From Rhodoblastus sp963748385 (GTDB lineage: Bacteria > Pseudomonadota > Alphaproteobacteria > Rhizobiales > Beijerinckiaceae): DNA of 64,000 bases. The stretch is taken from contig CAVVIQ010000012.1 of NCBI GenBank assembly GCA_963748385.1, positions 310,001-374,000 of the forward strand. The letters run 5' to 3'. Shown here one piece after another: positions 37,868 to 47,429 of this stretch. The position numbers and the translations under genes are program-made. The number at the start of each line of letters is the position of its first letter. The stretch's first letter is position 1. Under the pieces are notes generated by a model. It ran no database searches. It was given only the letters and a program-made list of their open reading frames with translations, and was not told the origin of the DNA.

Positions 37868-39066
37868 CAAACCGGCCGCCAGAAGGCGGCGGCCACCGCG
37901 CCGGCGATCGCCGAAAGGAACAGGATGGCGTCATGGGCGGCCAGCATGGCGCGCGACGGATTGGCGAAGCGATAGAGCCGCAGCGAGGCGCCGGCGGTGG
38001 CGAAGCTCCAGCCGACCGCGACCGCGACCAGTGCCGACGCGAAACGCCAATAATCGCGCGCGAAAAACTCCAGTCCCCAGGCGGCGACGATCAGGGCGAG
38101 GCCGAGCGCGGCGACGGTCTGGGCGCCGAACCGGCGCGCCAGAGCGGCGGTGAAGAAGGCCGGCGCGTACATCGCGACCACATGCCAGGAAACGACGCTG
38201 AAGACGGTCGCGACGGCAATGCCGCAGCCGGCCATGGCGCCGGGCGCGGCGACCATGGCGGCGGTCATGCCGAACCAGGCGAGGCCGGCGACGAGGCTCG
38301 GCGCGGCGAAAGCCCGCCAGTCCGGCTTCCGTTCCGCCCGCGCCGCGTGATGCGGCAGGATCGGCGCTCGCGCGGTGGTGAGCACCGCGAGGATCAGCAC
38401 CAGCACCTGGGTCAAGGCGGAGGCCAGCGCCGCGCCGGCGAAGAGGGAAGCCGGCTCGGTCTGCGCGATGACATAGGCGAGCCCGGGGCCGACCAGTCCC
38501 GCGAGTCCGCCGCTGCCGAAAACGATCACCGCCGCGCGCGCGCGCGCCGAAGCCGTCGAGCCGAGCGCCGCCTCATGGCGGTAGAACAGGGAAAAGCCCT
38601 GCGCGACGCCGAGCCAGAAGGCGCCGAGGCAGAAGGGCGCGAAAAGATCGAAACTGAGCGCCCAGGCCATGACCAGGCCGCCGGCCACGCCGAGGCTCGC
38701 GCCGAGCGCCAGGGCGGCGCGGCGGCCGAAAGCGTCGAGCAGAAAGGAAGCGGGGAAGGTCGCGCTCGCCGCGCCGAGCAGCATCGCCACATAAGGCGCG
38801 GACATCAGGCGCGGGTCGGGCGCGAGCAGCCGGCCCGCGAGCGGCAGCATGCCGAGCGCCAGGGTTTGCGACAGGACCGAAAGGGCGAAGCCCACGGCCA
38901 AGGTCGCGACGCCTGGGGTCTCCAGCGCCGATTCCGGCGCGACTCCCGGCGCCGGCGCCCCCGGCGGGCAGAAACAGGCCATGCGCCCGGCGCGCGAAAC
39001 GGACGCGCCGGCGTCGAGCGGGTCCTCGGCCCCGGATTGGGGATCGGAGGAGCCCAGGACGGTCAT
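37867..39066 (-). CDS. ccoA: CcoA-type MFS copper importer
   Basis: This 399-residue protein has about 12 hydrophobic segments of the major facilitator type. Rhodobacter CcoA, which imports copper for cbb3 oxidase, has essential motifs MxxxM and HxxxM in two adjacent helices. Here they appear as MTAAM (Met267, Met271) and HVVAM (His295, Met299), with the same 28-residue offset reported for CcoA. An N-terminal CFC pair (Cys31, Cys33) is an additional possible metal site. The ATG overlaps the ccoS stop (ATGA), so it is translationally coupled to the cbb3 assembly genes. The copper substrate is inferred from motif and context, and is not shown directly. Confidence 0.85.
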   Translation of the reverse strand: MTVLGSSDPQSGAEDPLDAGASVSRAGRMACFCPPGAPAPGVAPESALETPGVATLAVGFALSVLSQTLALGMLPLAGRLLAPDPRLMSAPYVAMLLGAASATFPASFLLDAFGRRAALALGASLGVAGGLVMAWALSFDLFAPFCLGAFWLGVAQGFSLFYRHEAALGSTASARARAAVIVFGSGGLAGLVGPGLAYVIAQTEPASLFAGAALASALTQVLVLILAVLTTARAPILPHHAARAERKPDWRAFAAPSLVAGLAWFGMTAAMVAAPGAMAGCGIAVATVFSVVSWHVVAMYAPAFFTAALARRFGAQTVAALGLALIVAAWGLEFFARDYWRFASALVAVAVGWSFATAGASLRLYRFANPSRAMLAAHDAILFLSAIAGAVAAAFWRPV

Positions 39067-39215
39067 TTCTTCTCGATGTCGTCGTCTTGCAGGATCCTGT
39101 AGGCCGCGCCTTCGAGATCCTCATATTGCCCGGTCTTGAGCGACCAGAACAGGCCGTAAAGCCCGAGCAGGCCAAAGGCGATGGCTACCGGAATGAGAAA
39201 GATCAGGACATTCAT
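39063..39215 (-). CDS. ccoS: cbb3-type cytochrome oxidase assembly protein CcoS
   Basis: The 50-residue product (MNVLIFLIPVAIAFGLLGLYGLFWSLKTGQYEDLEGAAYRIL...) is a single-pass membrane protein. It has the CcoS hallmark FWSLKTGQYEDLEGAAYRIL followed by an acidic DDDIEKK end. CcoS is needed to insert cofactors into the oxidase. It follows ccoI with a 130-bp gap and overlaps ccoA by four bases. Confidence 0.95.
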   Translation of the reverse strand: MNVLIFLIPVAIAFGLLGLYGLFWSLKTGQYEDLEGAAYRILQDDDIEKK

Positions 39216-39345
39216 CGCATCGATCCGTTGGAGCGCCTTCGAAAATGAAAGTGTCGAACGCGCCGGGTTGTTCCATTGTCCCGAGGCATATTCCTATCCG
39301 GAACGCCGATCAACTCTCGGGGAACACGCGCCAGGGCCGGACGGG

Positions 39346-41636
39346 TCAAGTCGAAGGGGCCGCGACCGGCTGCCGAGGCGTCGCCTTGCGCGAAGAATCG
39401 CCGGACGCGGCCTTCGAGTCCCGCAACAGGAGAGTGACGACTTTGCCCGGTCCGCGCAAGCGCAGGGCGTTGGCGGTGACGACGATCGAGGACGCGGACA
39501 TGGCGAGCGCGGCGAACAGGGGCGTCGCATGGCCGGTCATGGCCAAAGGCACCGCCATGACATTATAGCCCGCGGCGAAAAACAGGTTCTGCCGCATCAG
39601 GCCGCGCGCCCGGCGGGCGATCGCTATGGCCGCGGCGACCGGAGCCAGCCGGTCGCCGAGAAAAACAGCGTCGGCCTGGGTCTGGGTGAGATGAACCGCG
39701 TCGATCGGCGAGATCGAGGCATAGGCCGCGGCGAGCGCCGGCGCGTCGTTGAGCCCGTCGCCGACCATCAGGATTTTTGCGCCTTCGGCCGTGCGCTCGT
39801 CGATGAAGGCGATCTTGTCCGCCGGCTTCAGCCCGCCGCTCCAGCTTTCGACGCCGAGCTCGCGCGCGATCGGCGCGACGGCCTCCGGCCGGTCGCCGGA
39901 CAGGATCGCGATCTTCAACCCGCTTTCGCGCAGGTGGGCGAGGACTCTGGCGGCGTCGGGCCGCAGGGTCTGGCGGATCAGGAGCTGCGCCCAGCGCGCG
40001 CCGTGGCGGACGAAAATCGCGCTGGCGTCCACGTCGGGACCCGGGGATTCGATCTCGCAGAACGCGGCAGAGCCCAGCCAGGCCTCGCCTTCGCCTAAAG
40101 GCGCGGCGACGCCCATGCCCGGCGTTTCGCGGGCCTCGGGCAGCGGGGGCGCGATTGCGCGGACGCGCGCGCGACGGCGCGCGCCAGGGGATGGCTGGAG
40201 GAATGGGCGAGGCGGGCGGCGAGATCGAGCAGATCGGGCGGGACGTCTGCGGCGTTGGCGACGCGCGGCTCGGGCAGGGTCAAAGTGCCGGTCTTGTCGA
40301 AAACGACGGTGTCGACCTCTCCGAGCTTTTCGAGGCCGGTCGCGTCATTGAGAAACAGGCCGGCGCGGAAAAAGGCGCCCGAAGCCATGGCCTGCACCGC
40401 CGGCACGGCGAGGGCCAAAGCGCAGGGGCAGGTGATGATGAGAACGGAAATGCCGATCACCAAAGCGTCATGGACGCCGGCGCCGAGGAAGAAATACCAG
40501 GCCAGGCCAGTCGCCAGCGCCGCCAGATGAACGACCGGCGCGTAAAGCTGCGAGACCCGGTCGGCGAGGCGGACATAGCCGGAGCGCGCGGCGCTGGCCG
40601 CGTCGATCAGCCGCGCGGCCTCGTCGATCAAGGCGGAATTGCCGGCCGCCGTCACCCGCGCTTTCAGCGCGCCGTCGCCATTGATCGATCCGGCGTAGAT
40701 ATTGTCGCCGACGCTGACCGGCTTGCCGACGGTTTCGCCGGTGATCGCGCTCTCGTCCACCGAACTCGCGCCGCTTTCGATCACGCCATCGGCGGGAATG
40801 CGTTCGCCGGCGCGCACCAGCACCCGGTCGCCTTCGACCAGCGCCGCGACCGGCGTCAGGATCAGATTGTCCTCGGTCTCTTGCAACCCCTGGGCGCCGG
40901 GCGCGAAACGCAGGGCGTTTTCGCCCTTGAGCGCGGCGAGATTGCCCGCCGCCGCCCGCGTCTTTCGCCGCATCGCCTGATCCATCACCCTCCCGGCGAG
41001 CAGGAAGGCGAGCAGCATCACCGCCGAGTCGAAATAGGCCTGGGGCGCGTGACGCCAGGTTTCATAGACCGACAGGGTCAGGGCGAGGAATATGCCGATG
41101 GTGATCGGCACATCCATGTTGACCCGGCCCTGGCGCACGGAATTCCAGGCGCTGACATAGAACGGCTGGCCGGCGTAGGCCGCCGCCGGCAAGGCGATCA
41201 ACGCCGAAAGGAAATGGAAGAAATCGCGGGTCTCGGGCGGCATGGAGGCGCCTTCGCCCGACCAGATCGAAATCGACAGCAGCATGATGTTCATGGCCGC
41301 GAAAACCGCGACGCCGAGACATTTCAGCAGAAGGTGGAACCGCGCCGCCTCGTCGGCTTCGACCTTGCGCTGCTCATAGGGATAGGCGCGATAGCCGATC
41401 GTCTCCAGCGCGTTGGTCAGGCCGCCGGCCTCGATTTTTTCGGCGTCGAAGGTCACCGCGAGGCGATGGCTGGTGAGGTTGAGCCGCGCGTTCATCACGC
41501 CCGGCAGCCGCTTCATCGCCGTCTCGATGTCGCCGAGACAGGCGGCGCAGGTGATGCCGTCGATGGCGAGGTCGATGCGCGACCGGCCTTCCGCATCGGT
41601 CTTGACGAAATGCGAGTAATCGGGCGAAGCGGCCAT
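39346..41636 (-). CDS. ccoI: Copper-exporting P-type ATPase CcoI/FixI, frameshifted near 40150
   Basis: CcoI delivers copper for cbb3 oxidase assembly. The ATG at 41636 gives MAASPDYSHFVKTDAEGRS, then a heavy-metal domain with Cys30-Ala-Ala-Cys33. Eight predicted helices include the CPC metal site (ITCPCALALAV). The phosphorylation loop reads VFDKTGTLTLPEPR, and the hinge GDGLNDAPAL. After HSSSHPLARAVARASAQS the frame changes: PPLPEARETPGMGVAAPLGEGEAWLG continues in another frame. Restoring one C to a run of five on the coding strand near 40145-40150 joins the parts into about 763 residues, a homopolymer-type error. It follows ccoH by one base. Confidence 0.88.
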
Positions 41637-41637
41637 C

Positions 41638-42141
41638 TTACTCGACGAGAAGATTATTGTGCGACAGGAACATGCGCTTGCCGCCGCGATTGAGCGACAG
41701 TTCGACCTCCCAGCGTCCGGGGCGCAATTCGGCGGAGCCGGAATAGACGCCTTCGGCGATGGGCGTCGCGGGCGCCGTGCGGTCGAACTTCCGCGTCGCC
41801 GGGAAATGGAAGGCGAGCGAGGCGTCGAGGCCCCCCACCGGCTTGCCCGTCTTGTCCTTGACGTTGACCGTGATCTGCGTGACCCCGGCGTCGTCGGCGC
41901 GGGTGAGTTCGACCGTCCAGCCAAGCTCGGCTTGAACCTTGGCGGCGGCGATCTCCTGGTTGTAGGCGAGACCGCTGTCGTAAGGGTCGACCGCGTCGAG
42001 GCCGCTGAAGGTTTTCGCGGCATAGGTGGCCATGATGAAATTCACCGTCAGAACGACCGCGAAAAAGCCGAGGATGATCATAAGCACCATCCGCCCGGTC
42101 AAGGGGCGCCCGCCCGGCTGGTAGTCGCTTTCTTCCTGCAT
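41638..42141 (-). CDS. ccoH: CcoH/FixH family cbb3 assembly protein
   Basis: The 167-residue product has one N-terminal membrane span (RMVLMIILGFFAVVLTVNFIMATYAAKTF), then a periplasmic FixH domain with VDPYDSGLAYNQEIAAAKVQAELGW and a C-terminal GVYSGSAELRPGRWEVELSLNRGGKRMFLSHNNL stretch. FixH is thought to stabilise the assembling oxidase. It lies between ccoG and ccoI, one base before the ccoI start. Confidence 0.94.
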   Translation of the reverse strand: MQEESDYQPGGRPLTGRMVLMIILGFFAVVLTVNFIMATYAAKTFSGLDAVDPYDSGLAYNQEIAAAKVQAELGWTVELTRADDAGVTQITVNVKDKTGKPVGGLDASLAFHFPATRKFDRTAPATPIAEGVYSGSAELRPGRWEVELSLNRGGKRMFLSHNNLLVE

Positions 42142-42173
42142 GACCCGATGGTCCTCCGGCTGGTCGCACGCCC

Positions 42174-43652
42174 TCAGGGCGCCTTGAAATAATCCCGCGT
42201 TGTCACCTTTTCGCCGGTCCTGGCGTCGGTGAGCACCATCTGAATGGGCGTGCTTTGTGGCAATTGCGCGTCAGGCGGCGTGGTCACGGTGACGCGCAGC
42301 TCCAGGGTCTGATTGGGAGGCGCGACGACCGCCGCGCCCCCGGCGCCGGCGTCGGTTTCGCCCATCACCGCGAGCTTGCCCGAGGGCAGACCCGCGAGCG
42401 AAAGATCGAACTTGCGTTCGTAACCCTTCGGATTGAGGACGCGCACCGTATAGACATTGCGGATCGAACCGTCCGAAAGCATGACATAGATCGGGTTGCG
42501 GTCGTGCATCACGTCGCAGCCGAGGCTGCGGCGGGTCGCCAGAGTGAAGCCCATGGCGCCCGCCACGCCGACGATCAGCGCCACATAGACGATGGTTCGG
42601 GGCCGGACGATCCTGGGTTTGAGCTCGGGCAATCCTTCGGCGCGGCGATCGATGTTGATGTCGGTGTCATAGGCGATCATCCCGGTCGGTCGGCTGATCT
42701 TGCGCATCACATTGTCGCAGGCGTCGATGCACAAGCCGCATTGAATGCAGCCCATGCTCGGCCCCTCACGTATATCGACGCCGGTGGGGCAGACCGCGAC
42801 GCATTGATCGCAGTCCACGCAATCGCCGGCCGGCCTGCCCTCGTCGCGCAGGGTCCTGGCTTTCTTGAGCGAGGCGCGCGGCTCGCCGCGATCGACCCGA
42901 TAGGTGACGTTCAGGGCGTATTCGTCGGTCAGCCCCGCCTGGATGCGCGGCCAGGGGCACATGTAGAGGCAGACCTGCTCGCGGGCGAAGCCGGCCAGCA
43001 CATAGGTGCTCGCGGTCAGGATCGCGATCCAGATATAGGCCTGCGCCGGCGCCTGGAGCGTCACGAGTTGCTTCACCAGAGTCGGCGCGTCGGCGAAATA
43101 GAGCACCCAGGCGCCGCCGGTCCACCAGGCGATCAGCAGCCACAGGGAATGTTTCAGGGCTGTTTCGGCCAAGGATTTCTGCGTCCGGGGCTGTTTGGCC
43201 TTGATCATCCGTTCGCGGCGGTCCCCCTCGGTCCAGCGCTCGACCAGAAGATAAAGATCGGTCCAGACGGTCTGCGGGCAGAGATAGCCGCACCATACGC
43301 GCCCCGCCACGGCGTTCATCAGGAACAAGGTAAAGGCGGCGAGGATCAGCAGGCCGGTGAAATAATAGACTTCCTGAGGCCAGATCTCGATGCCGAAGAA
43401 ATAGAATCGGCCATTGGTCAGATCGACCAGCACCGCCTGGGAGGGAAGATCCGGTCCGCGGTCCCAACGCAGGAAGGGTAGAAGATAGTAGAGTAGCATC
43501 CCGCCGACGAGCAGCGCCCATTTGATGTTGCGGAACCGCCCGCTGACGCTTTGGGGAAAAATCTGCTGGCGCGACTCGTAGAGCGAGCCGTTCGGCGTCC
43601 CGGCGGCCGCCTGCGCGGGATTCTTGACGCCCGGTGTCGGAGTTGCGCTCAT
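42174..43652 (-). CDS. ccoG: Cytochrome c oxidase accessory protein CcoG/FixG
   Basis: CcoG is a membrane iron-sulfur protein with a role in copper reduction/chelation for cbb3 assembly. The 492-residue product has about five membrane spans. It has RVWCGYLCPQTVW near the N-terminus, QVCLYMCPWPRIQ in the middle, and two ferredoxin-type cluster motifs (CVDCDQCVAVCPTGVDI and CIQCGLCIDACDNVM). A periplasmic C-terminal immunoglobulin-like domain follows. It starts 210 bp after ccoP, and the hairpin in that gap may modulate read-through. No FNR/FixK box was found directly upstream. Confidence 0.96.
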   Translation of the reverse strand: MSATPTPGVKNPAQAAAGTPNGSLYESRQQIFPQSVSGRFRNIKWALLVGGMLLYYLLPFLRWDRGPDLPSQAVLVDLTNGRFYFFGIEIWPQEVYYFTGLLILAAFTLFLMNAVAGRVWCGYLCPQTVWTDLYLLVERWTEGDRRERMIKAKQPRTQKSLAETALKHSLWLLIAWWTGGAWVLYFADAPTLVKQLVTLQAPAQAYIWIAILTASTYVLAGFAREQVCLYMCPWPRIQAGLTDEYALNVTYRVDRGEPRASLKKARTLRDEGRPAGDCVDCDQCVAVCPTGVDIREGPSMGCIQCGLCIDACDNVMRKISRPTGMIAYDTDINIDRRAEGLPELKPRIVRPRTIVYVALIVGVAGAMGFTLATRRSLGCDVMHDRNPIYVMLSDGSIRNVYTVRVLNPKGYERKFDLSLAGLPSGKLAVMGETDAGAGGAAVVAPPNQTLELRVTVTTPPDAQLPQSTPIQMVLTDARTGEKVTTRDYFKAP

Positions 43653-43825
43653 CTCGCCTTCTCGAATGGGGGCGCGCCCGATGCGGCGCGCCTTGTCACC
43701 TCCTTATAAGCCCAAGGAGGCGGTCCGAGTCGAGATATTTGCGCTTGAATTTGCGGCAGGCCACGGTCCGCGTCGAAAACCAGAACTCGAACTCGGCGTT
43801 TTGCCGAAGCCATGGAAGCAATCGA

Positions 43826-43853
43826 GGGCGCGACGTCATCCGACGCCGCGCCC
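43826..43853 (-). terminator. Hairpin between ccoP and ccoG (attenuator or weak terminator)
   Basis: On the minus strand GGGCGCGGCGTC and GACGTCGCGCCC form a 12-bp stem with one G-U pair and a four-base loop, nine bases after the ccoP stop. There is no clear U-tract after it. It could protect the ccoNOQP transcript end while allowing partial read-through into ccoGHIS, as its position suggests. This role is inferred. Confidence 0.5.
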
Positions 43854-43861
43854 CGCGGATG

Positions 43862-44728
43862 TTACTGGCCGCCGCCCAGCGAGTGGACGTAGACCGTCAG
43901 GGACTTGATGGTCGCGGGATCGAGCTTGGAGCCCCACGCCGGCATATGGCCGCCGCGACCATAGGTGATGGTCTGGATCAGGTCGGCCTTGTCGCCGCCA
44001 TAGAGCCAGATCCTGGTGGTCAGGTTCGGCGCGCCCATATCGGGGTTGCCCTTGGCGTCGGCGCCATGGCAGGCCGCGCAGTTGTCCTCGAAGACCTTCT
44101 TGCCCGCCGACACGTCGTCCGTCGTCTTGTGCGACAGCGAATAGACGTAATTGGCGACGTCGGCGATCTGCTGCGTGTTCAGGCCCTGAGAGCCCCACGC
44201 CGGCATGTCGCCCTGATGGCCGTCGGGATCGCCGAAGCGCGCGCCATGGGTGATGGTGGCGCTGATCTGATCGAGCGACCCGCCCCACAGCCAGCGATCG
44301 GCGGTGAGGTTGGGATAGCCCTTCGAGCCCTGGCCATTGGCGCCATGGCAGGGCGCGCAATTGACGCCGAAGGCCGAACGGCCGTAAGCGCGGGCGAACT
44401 CGGCCATCTTGGGATCCGACGCGATCTGCTGCAAGGTCGAGCCGTTGAGCTTGCCAACCATTTCCGCGCGACTCTGCTGCAGTTCTTGCAGGTCCGCCAT
44501 GACGGCGCCGCGCGACGACCAGCCGAGAATGCCCTTGGTCTCTCCACCCGGCAGCGGAATGGCCGGATAGAGGACCCAGTAGCCCAGCGCCCAGACGATA
44601 CAAGCGTAGAACAGATAGAGCCACCATTTGGGGAGCGGCGTATTCAGCTCCTTGATGCCGTCCCATTCGTGGCCCGTGGTTGGCGTACCGGTGGCCGCGT
44701 CGATTTCATGATGCGTGTTATCAACCAT
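43862..44728 (-). CDS. ccoP: cbb3-type cytochrome c oxidase subunit III (CcoP)
   Basis: CcoP is the membrane-anchored diheme cytochrome c that feeds electrons to the oxidase. The 288-residue product has an N-terminal anchor (WWLYLFYACIVWALGYWVLYPAIPL). Two c-type heme sites follow, CAPCHGANGQG and CAACHGADAKG, each in its own cytochrome c domain with a distal Met (GDMPAWG, GHMPAWG). It is the last structural gene of ccoNOQP, following ccoQ by three bases. Confidence 0.97.
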   Translation of the reverse strand: MVDNTHHEIDAATGTPTTGHEWDGIKELNTPLPKWWLYLFYACIVWALGYWVLYPAIPLPGGETKGILGWSSRGAVMADLQELQQSRAEMVGKLNGSTLQQIASDPKMAEFARAYGRSAFGVNCAPCHGANGQGSKGYPNLTADRWLWGGSLDQISATITHGARFGDPDGHQGDMPAWGSQGLNTQQIADVANYVYSLSHKTTDDVSAGKKVFEDNCAACHGADAKGNPDMGAPNLTTRIWLYGGDKADLIQTITYGRGGHMPAWGSKLDPATIKSLTVYVHSLGGGQ

Positions 44729-44731
44729 TGT

Positions 44732-44890
44732 TCAATCCTCGTTCAGCGGCAGCCGGGCGGCCTCGTCGAAACCCTTCTTCTTCGACGGCCACATCGCGAA
44801 CACGACAACACCAGTGAAAGCGATGATGACCGAAAAAAGACTGATGATTTTCAACGGTCCCAGGATAGCTAGGAAATAATCGGGCTCCAT
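44732..44890 (-). CDS. ccoQ: cbb3-type cytochrome c oxidase subunit IV (CcoQ)
   Basis: The 52-residue product has a short N-terminus, one membrane helix (IISLFSVIIAFTGVVVFAMW) and a basic then acidic tail (PSKKKGFDEAARLPLNED). This is the usual CcoQ form, with the conserved WPSKKKGFDEAARLPL. CcoQ stabilises the oxidase. It lies between ccoO and ccoP and stops three bases before the ccoP start. Confidence 0.95.
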   Translation of the reverse strand: MEPDYFLAILGPLKIISLFSVIIAFTGVVVFAMWPSKKKGFDEAARLPLNED

Positions 44891-44905
44891 GCTGCCTCCT
44901 CGGCG

Positions 44906-45643
44906 TCAGCGCCAGTTGGCTTTTTCGTCGAACAATTTGAAATCGACCGTAGTGCCCAGCATTTGCAGATAGGCGACCAGGGCGTCCTGTTCGGTGGGGG
45001 TCGTCGCGCCGCCAAGGCTGGCGTGCGCCACCGCCTTGGGATAGCGCTTGGCCAGCGCATCGACCGCCGCCGTGTCGTCCGGGCTCGACTGCGCCTTGAT
45101 GTCGGCGTCGGCCTGGGCGATGTCCTCATCGGTGTAAGGCACGCCTTCGATCCGCAGAACCTTCATCTTTTCGCGCACATGTCTGTAGTCCAGCGCCGAA
45201 TTGGCCAGGAACGCGTAACGCGGCATGACCGAGCCGGGAACGACCGAGCGCGGGTTGTTCAGGTGGCCGCGCTGCCAGTCATCCGAATATTTGCCGCCGA
45301 CGCGGGCGATATCCGGCCCCGTGCGCTTGGAGCCCCACTGGAACGGATGGTCGTATTTCGACTCCGCGGCCAGAGAGTAATGGCCATAGCGCTCGACCTC
45401 GTCGCGCAGGGCGCGGATCATCTGCGAATGGCAGAGATAGCAACCTTCGCGAATGTAGATGTCGCGGCCCTCCAGCTCCAGCGGCGTGTATGGGCGCACG
45501 CCGCCGACGGTTTCGATGGTGTTCTTCAGGTAGAAGAGCGGGCCGATTTCGACCAGACCGCCGATCGCGACGACGATAAGAATGGCCACCGATAGGATGA
45601 TGCTGTTCTTTTCGAGGATCGCATGTTTGTTCCAAAGCGACAT
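44906..45643 (-). CDS. ccoO: cbb3-type cytochrome c oxidase subunit II (CcoO)
   Basis: CcoO is a membrane-anchored monoheme cytochrome c. The ATG at 45643 (MSLWNKHAILEKN), with an AGGAGAGAGAA ribosome-binding site, gives 245 residues. The N-terminal anchor is SIILSVAILIVVAIGGLVEI. The heme c site is EGCYLCHSQMIR, and the distal ligand region includes GSVMPRYAFL. It follows ccoN by eleven bases. Confidence 0.97.
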   Translation of the reverse strand: MSLWNKHAILEKNSIILSVAILIVVAIGGLVEIGPLFYLKNTIETVGGVRPYTPLELEGRDIYIREGCYLCHSQMIRALRDEVERYGHYSLAAESKYDHPFQWGSKRTGPDIARVGGKYSDDWQRGHLNNPRSVVPGSVMPRYAFLANSALDYRHVREKMKVLRIEGVPYTDEDIAQADADIKAQSSPDDTAAVDALAKRYPKAVAHASLGGATTPTEQDALVAYLQMLGTTVDFKLFDEKANWR

Positions 45644-45654
45644 GTTCTCTCTCC

Positions 45655-47328
45655 TCACTCAGCCGCCGCGAGCGCGGGTTTGGCTTCGGGGGCGCTCGCC
45701 TCTTCAGGCGAAGCGAGGGTCTTGTAAAAGTTGAAGGCCATGATCAGCGAGCCAAGGAAGAACAGGCCGCCGCCCAACGCACGGATCACATAGAAAGGAT
45801 GCATCGCCTCGACGGTTTCGATGAAGGAATATTCAAGGAAGCCGTTCGCGGTATAGGCGCGCCACATCAGGCCCTGGAGGATGCCGGACACCCACATCGA
45901 GGTGATGTAGAGCACGATGCCGATGGTGGCGATCCAGAAGTGCCAGTTCACGAGCTTCAGCGAGTAAAGCTTGCGGTTGAACACCCACGGGATCAGGCAG
46001 TAGAGGGCGCCGAAGGAGATGAAGCCCACCCAGCCCAGCGCGCCGGAGTGCACGTGGCCGATGGTCCAGTCGGTGTAATGCGACAGGGAGTTGACCACCT
46101 TGATCGACATCAGCGGACCTTCGAAGGTCGACATGCCGTAGAAGGCGACCGACACCACCATCATGCGCAGCACGGGATCGGTGCGCAGCTTGTCCCAGGC
46201 GCCCGCGAGCGTCATCAGGCCGTTGATCATTCCGCCCCAGGAAGGCATCCACAGCATGATCGAGAAGGTCATGCCGAGCGTCGTCGCCCAGTCCGGCAGA
46301 GCCGTATAGTGCAGATGGTGCGGGCCGGCCCAGATATACATGAAGATCAGAGCCCAGAAGTGGATGATCGACAGGCGATAGGAATAGACCGGACGCCCCG
46401 CGCGCTTGGGCATGAAATAGTACATGATCGCCAGGAAGGCGGCGGTCAGGAAGAAGCCCACTGCGTTATGGCCGTACCACCACTGGAACATGGCGTCCTG
46501 AACGCCGGACCAGACGATGTAGGATTTCGGCGAGAAGATCGAGATCGGGATCGTCGGGTTGTTGCCGAGGTGCAGCATGGCGATCGTGATGATGAACGCC
46601 AGGGTGAACCAGTTCGCGACATAGATGTGGGGCTCCTTGCGCTTCCACAGGGTCGCGAGGAAGATCAGGAGATAGACGACCCAGACGATGGTCAGCCACA
46701 GGTCGGCGTACCATTCCGGCTCGGCATATTCCTTGCCCTGGGTGATGCCCAGCAGATAGCCGGTGCCGGCGATCACGATGAACAGGTTGTAGCCCAGTAC
46801 CACGAACCAAGGCGACAGCACGCCCGCGAGACGGGCGCGGCTGGTGCGCTGCACCACATAAAGCGAGGTCGCGAGCAGCACGTTTCCGCCGAAGGCGAAA
46901 ATCACCGCCGAAGTGTGCAGAGGACGCAAGCGGCCGAAGTTGATCCAGGGCAGGCCCATCGACAGATCGGGAAAGGCGAGCTCCGTGGCGATGATCACGC
47001 CGACCAGGAAGCCGGCGATGCCCCAGAACACCGCTGCGAGGCTGGTGAATTTGATTGGGCCGTAATTATAGTTCGGCTTGCCGTCGATTTCCTGCGGCGT
47101 GAACGCCGGGCGCATCGAATAGCGCTTGAATATCAGGAACGCGGAGCCGAAGCCGGCGAGCGCGAACACGAACATATGGAACGCGTAGGGGGCCGTGTAA
47201 GCCTTCGACGCGATGTAAAGCGCCAGAGCGGCGCCGGCGAGGGAGAGGACGATCCCCAACATTTCGCCGATTGTCATTGACTTGCCGCCGGACGGCGACG
47301 CTGTGGAAACCGAACTTGCTTGCGCCAT
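45655..47328 (-). CDS. ccoN: cbb3-type cytochrome c oxidase subunit I (CcoN)
   Basis: CcoN is the catalytic heme b/b3-CuB subunit of the high-affinity oxidase. The 557-residue product has about 12 membrane spans. The conserved heme-copper region includes HTSAVIFAFGGN (low-spin heme His), WWYGHNAVGFFLTA (CuB ligand), GPHHLHYTALPDW (CuB His pair) and SHYTDWTIGHVHSGALGWVG (heme ligands). An N-terminal extension precedes the first span. It leads the ccoNOQP operon and has an FNR/FixK-type box 88 bp upstream. Confidence 0.98.
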   Translation of the reverse strand: MAQASSVSTASPSGGKSMTIGEMLGIVLSLAGAALALYIASKAYTAPYAFHMFVFALAGFGSAFLIFKRYSMRPAFTPQEIDGKPNYNYGPIKFTSLAAVFWGIAGFLVGVIIATELAFPDLSMGLPWINFGRLRPLHTSAVIFAFGGNVLLATSLYVVQRTSRARLAGVLSPWFVVLGYNLFIVIAGTGYLLGITQGKEYAEPEWYADLWLTIVWVVYLLIFLATLWKRKEPHIYVANWFTLAFIITIAMLHLGNNPTIPISIFSPKSYIVWSGVQDAMFQWWYGHNAVGFFLTAAFLAIMYYFMPKRAGRPVYSYRLSIIHFWALIFMYIWAGPHHLHYTALPDWATTLGMTFSIMLWMPSWGGMINGLMTLAGAWDKLRTDPVLRMMVVSVAFYGMSTFEGPLMSIKVVNSLSHYTDWTIGHVHSGALGWVGFISFGALYCLIPWVFNRKLYSLKLVNWHFWIATIGIVLYITSMWVSGILQGLMWRAYTANGFLEYSFIETVEAMHPFYVIRALGGGLFFLGSLIMAFNFYKTLASPEEASAPEAKPALAAAE

Positions 47329-47415
47329 GTTTTCGCCCCAATGAAATCGCCCCGACGCCCAAGAGGCGCCGGATCGCCATCGGGCGGACCTTTGCCCGCC
47401 CCATCAAAGCTTTCA

Positions 47416-47429
47416 TTGACCCAAGTCAA
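47416..47429 (-). promoter_or_regulatory. FNR/FixK-type binding site upstream of ccoN
   Basis: The sequence TTGACCCAAGTCAA matches the anaerobox consensus TTGA-N6-TCAA perfectly and is an almost perfect palindrome (TTGAC...GTCAA). It lies 88 bp before the ccoN ATG, a normal distance for class II activation with a transcription start some 40 bp downstream. It suggests low-oxygen induction of the oxidase by an FnrN/FixK regulator, which is not encoded in the window. Confidence 0.85.

Noticed and set aside
45799..47280. A plus-strand open frame of nearly 500 codons opposite ccoN
   Set aside because: It mirrors ccoN and has a His/Arg/Glu-rich composition without domains.
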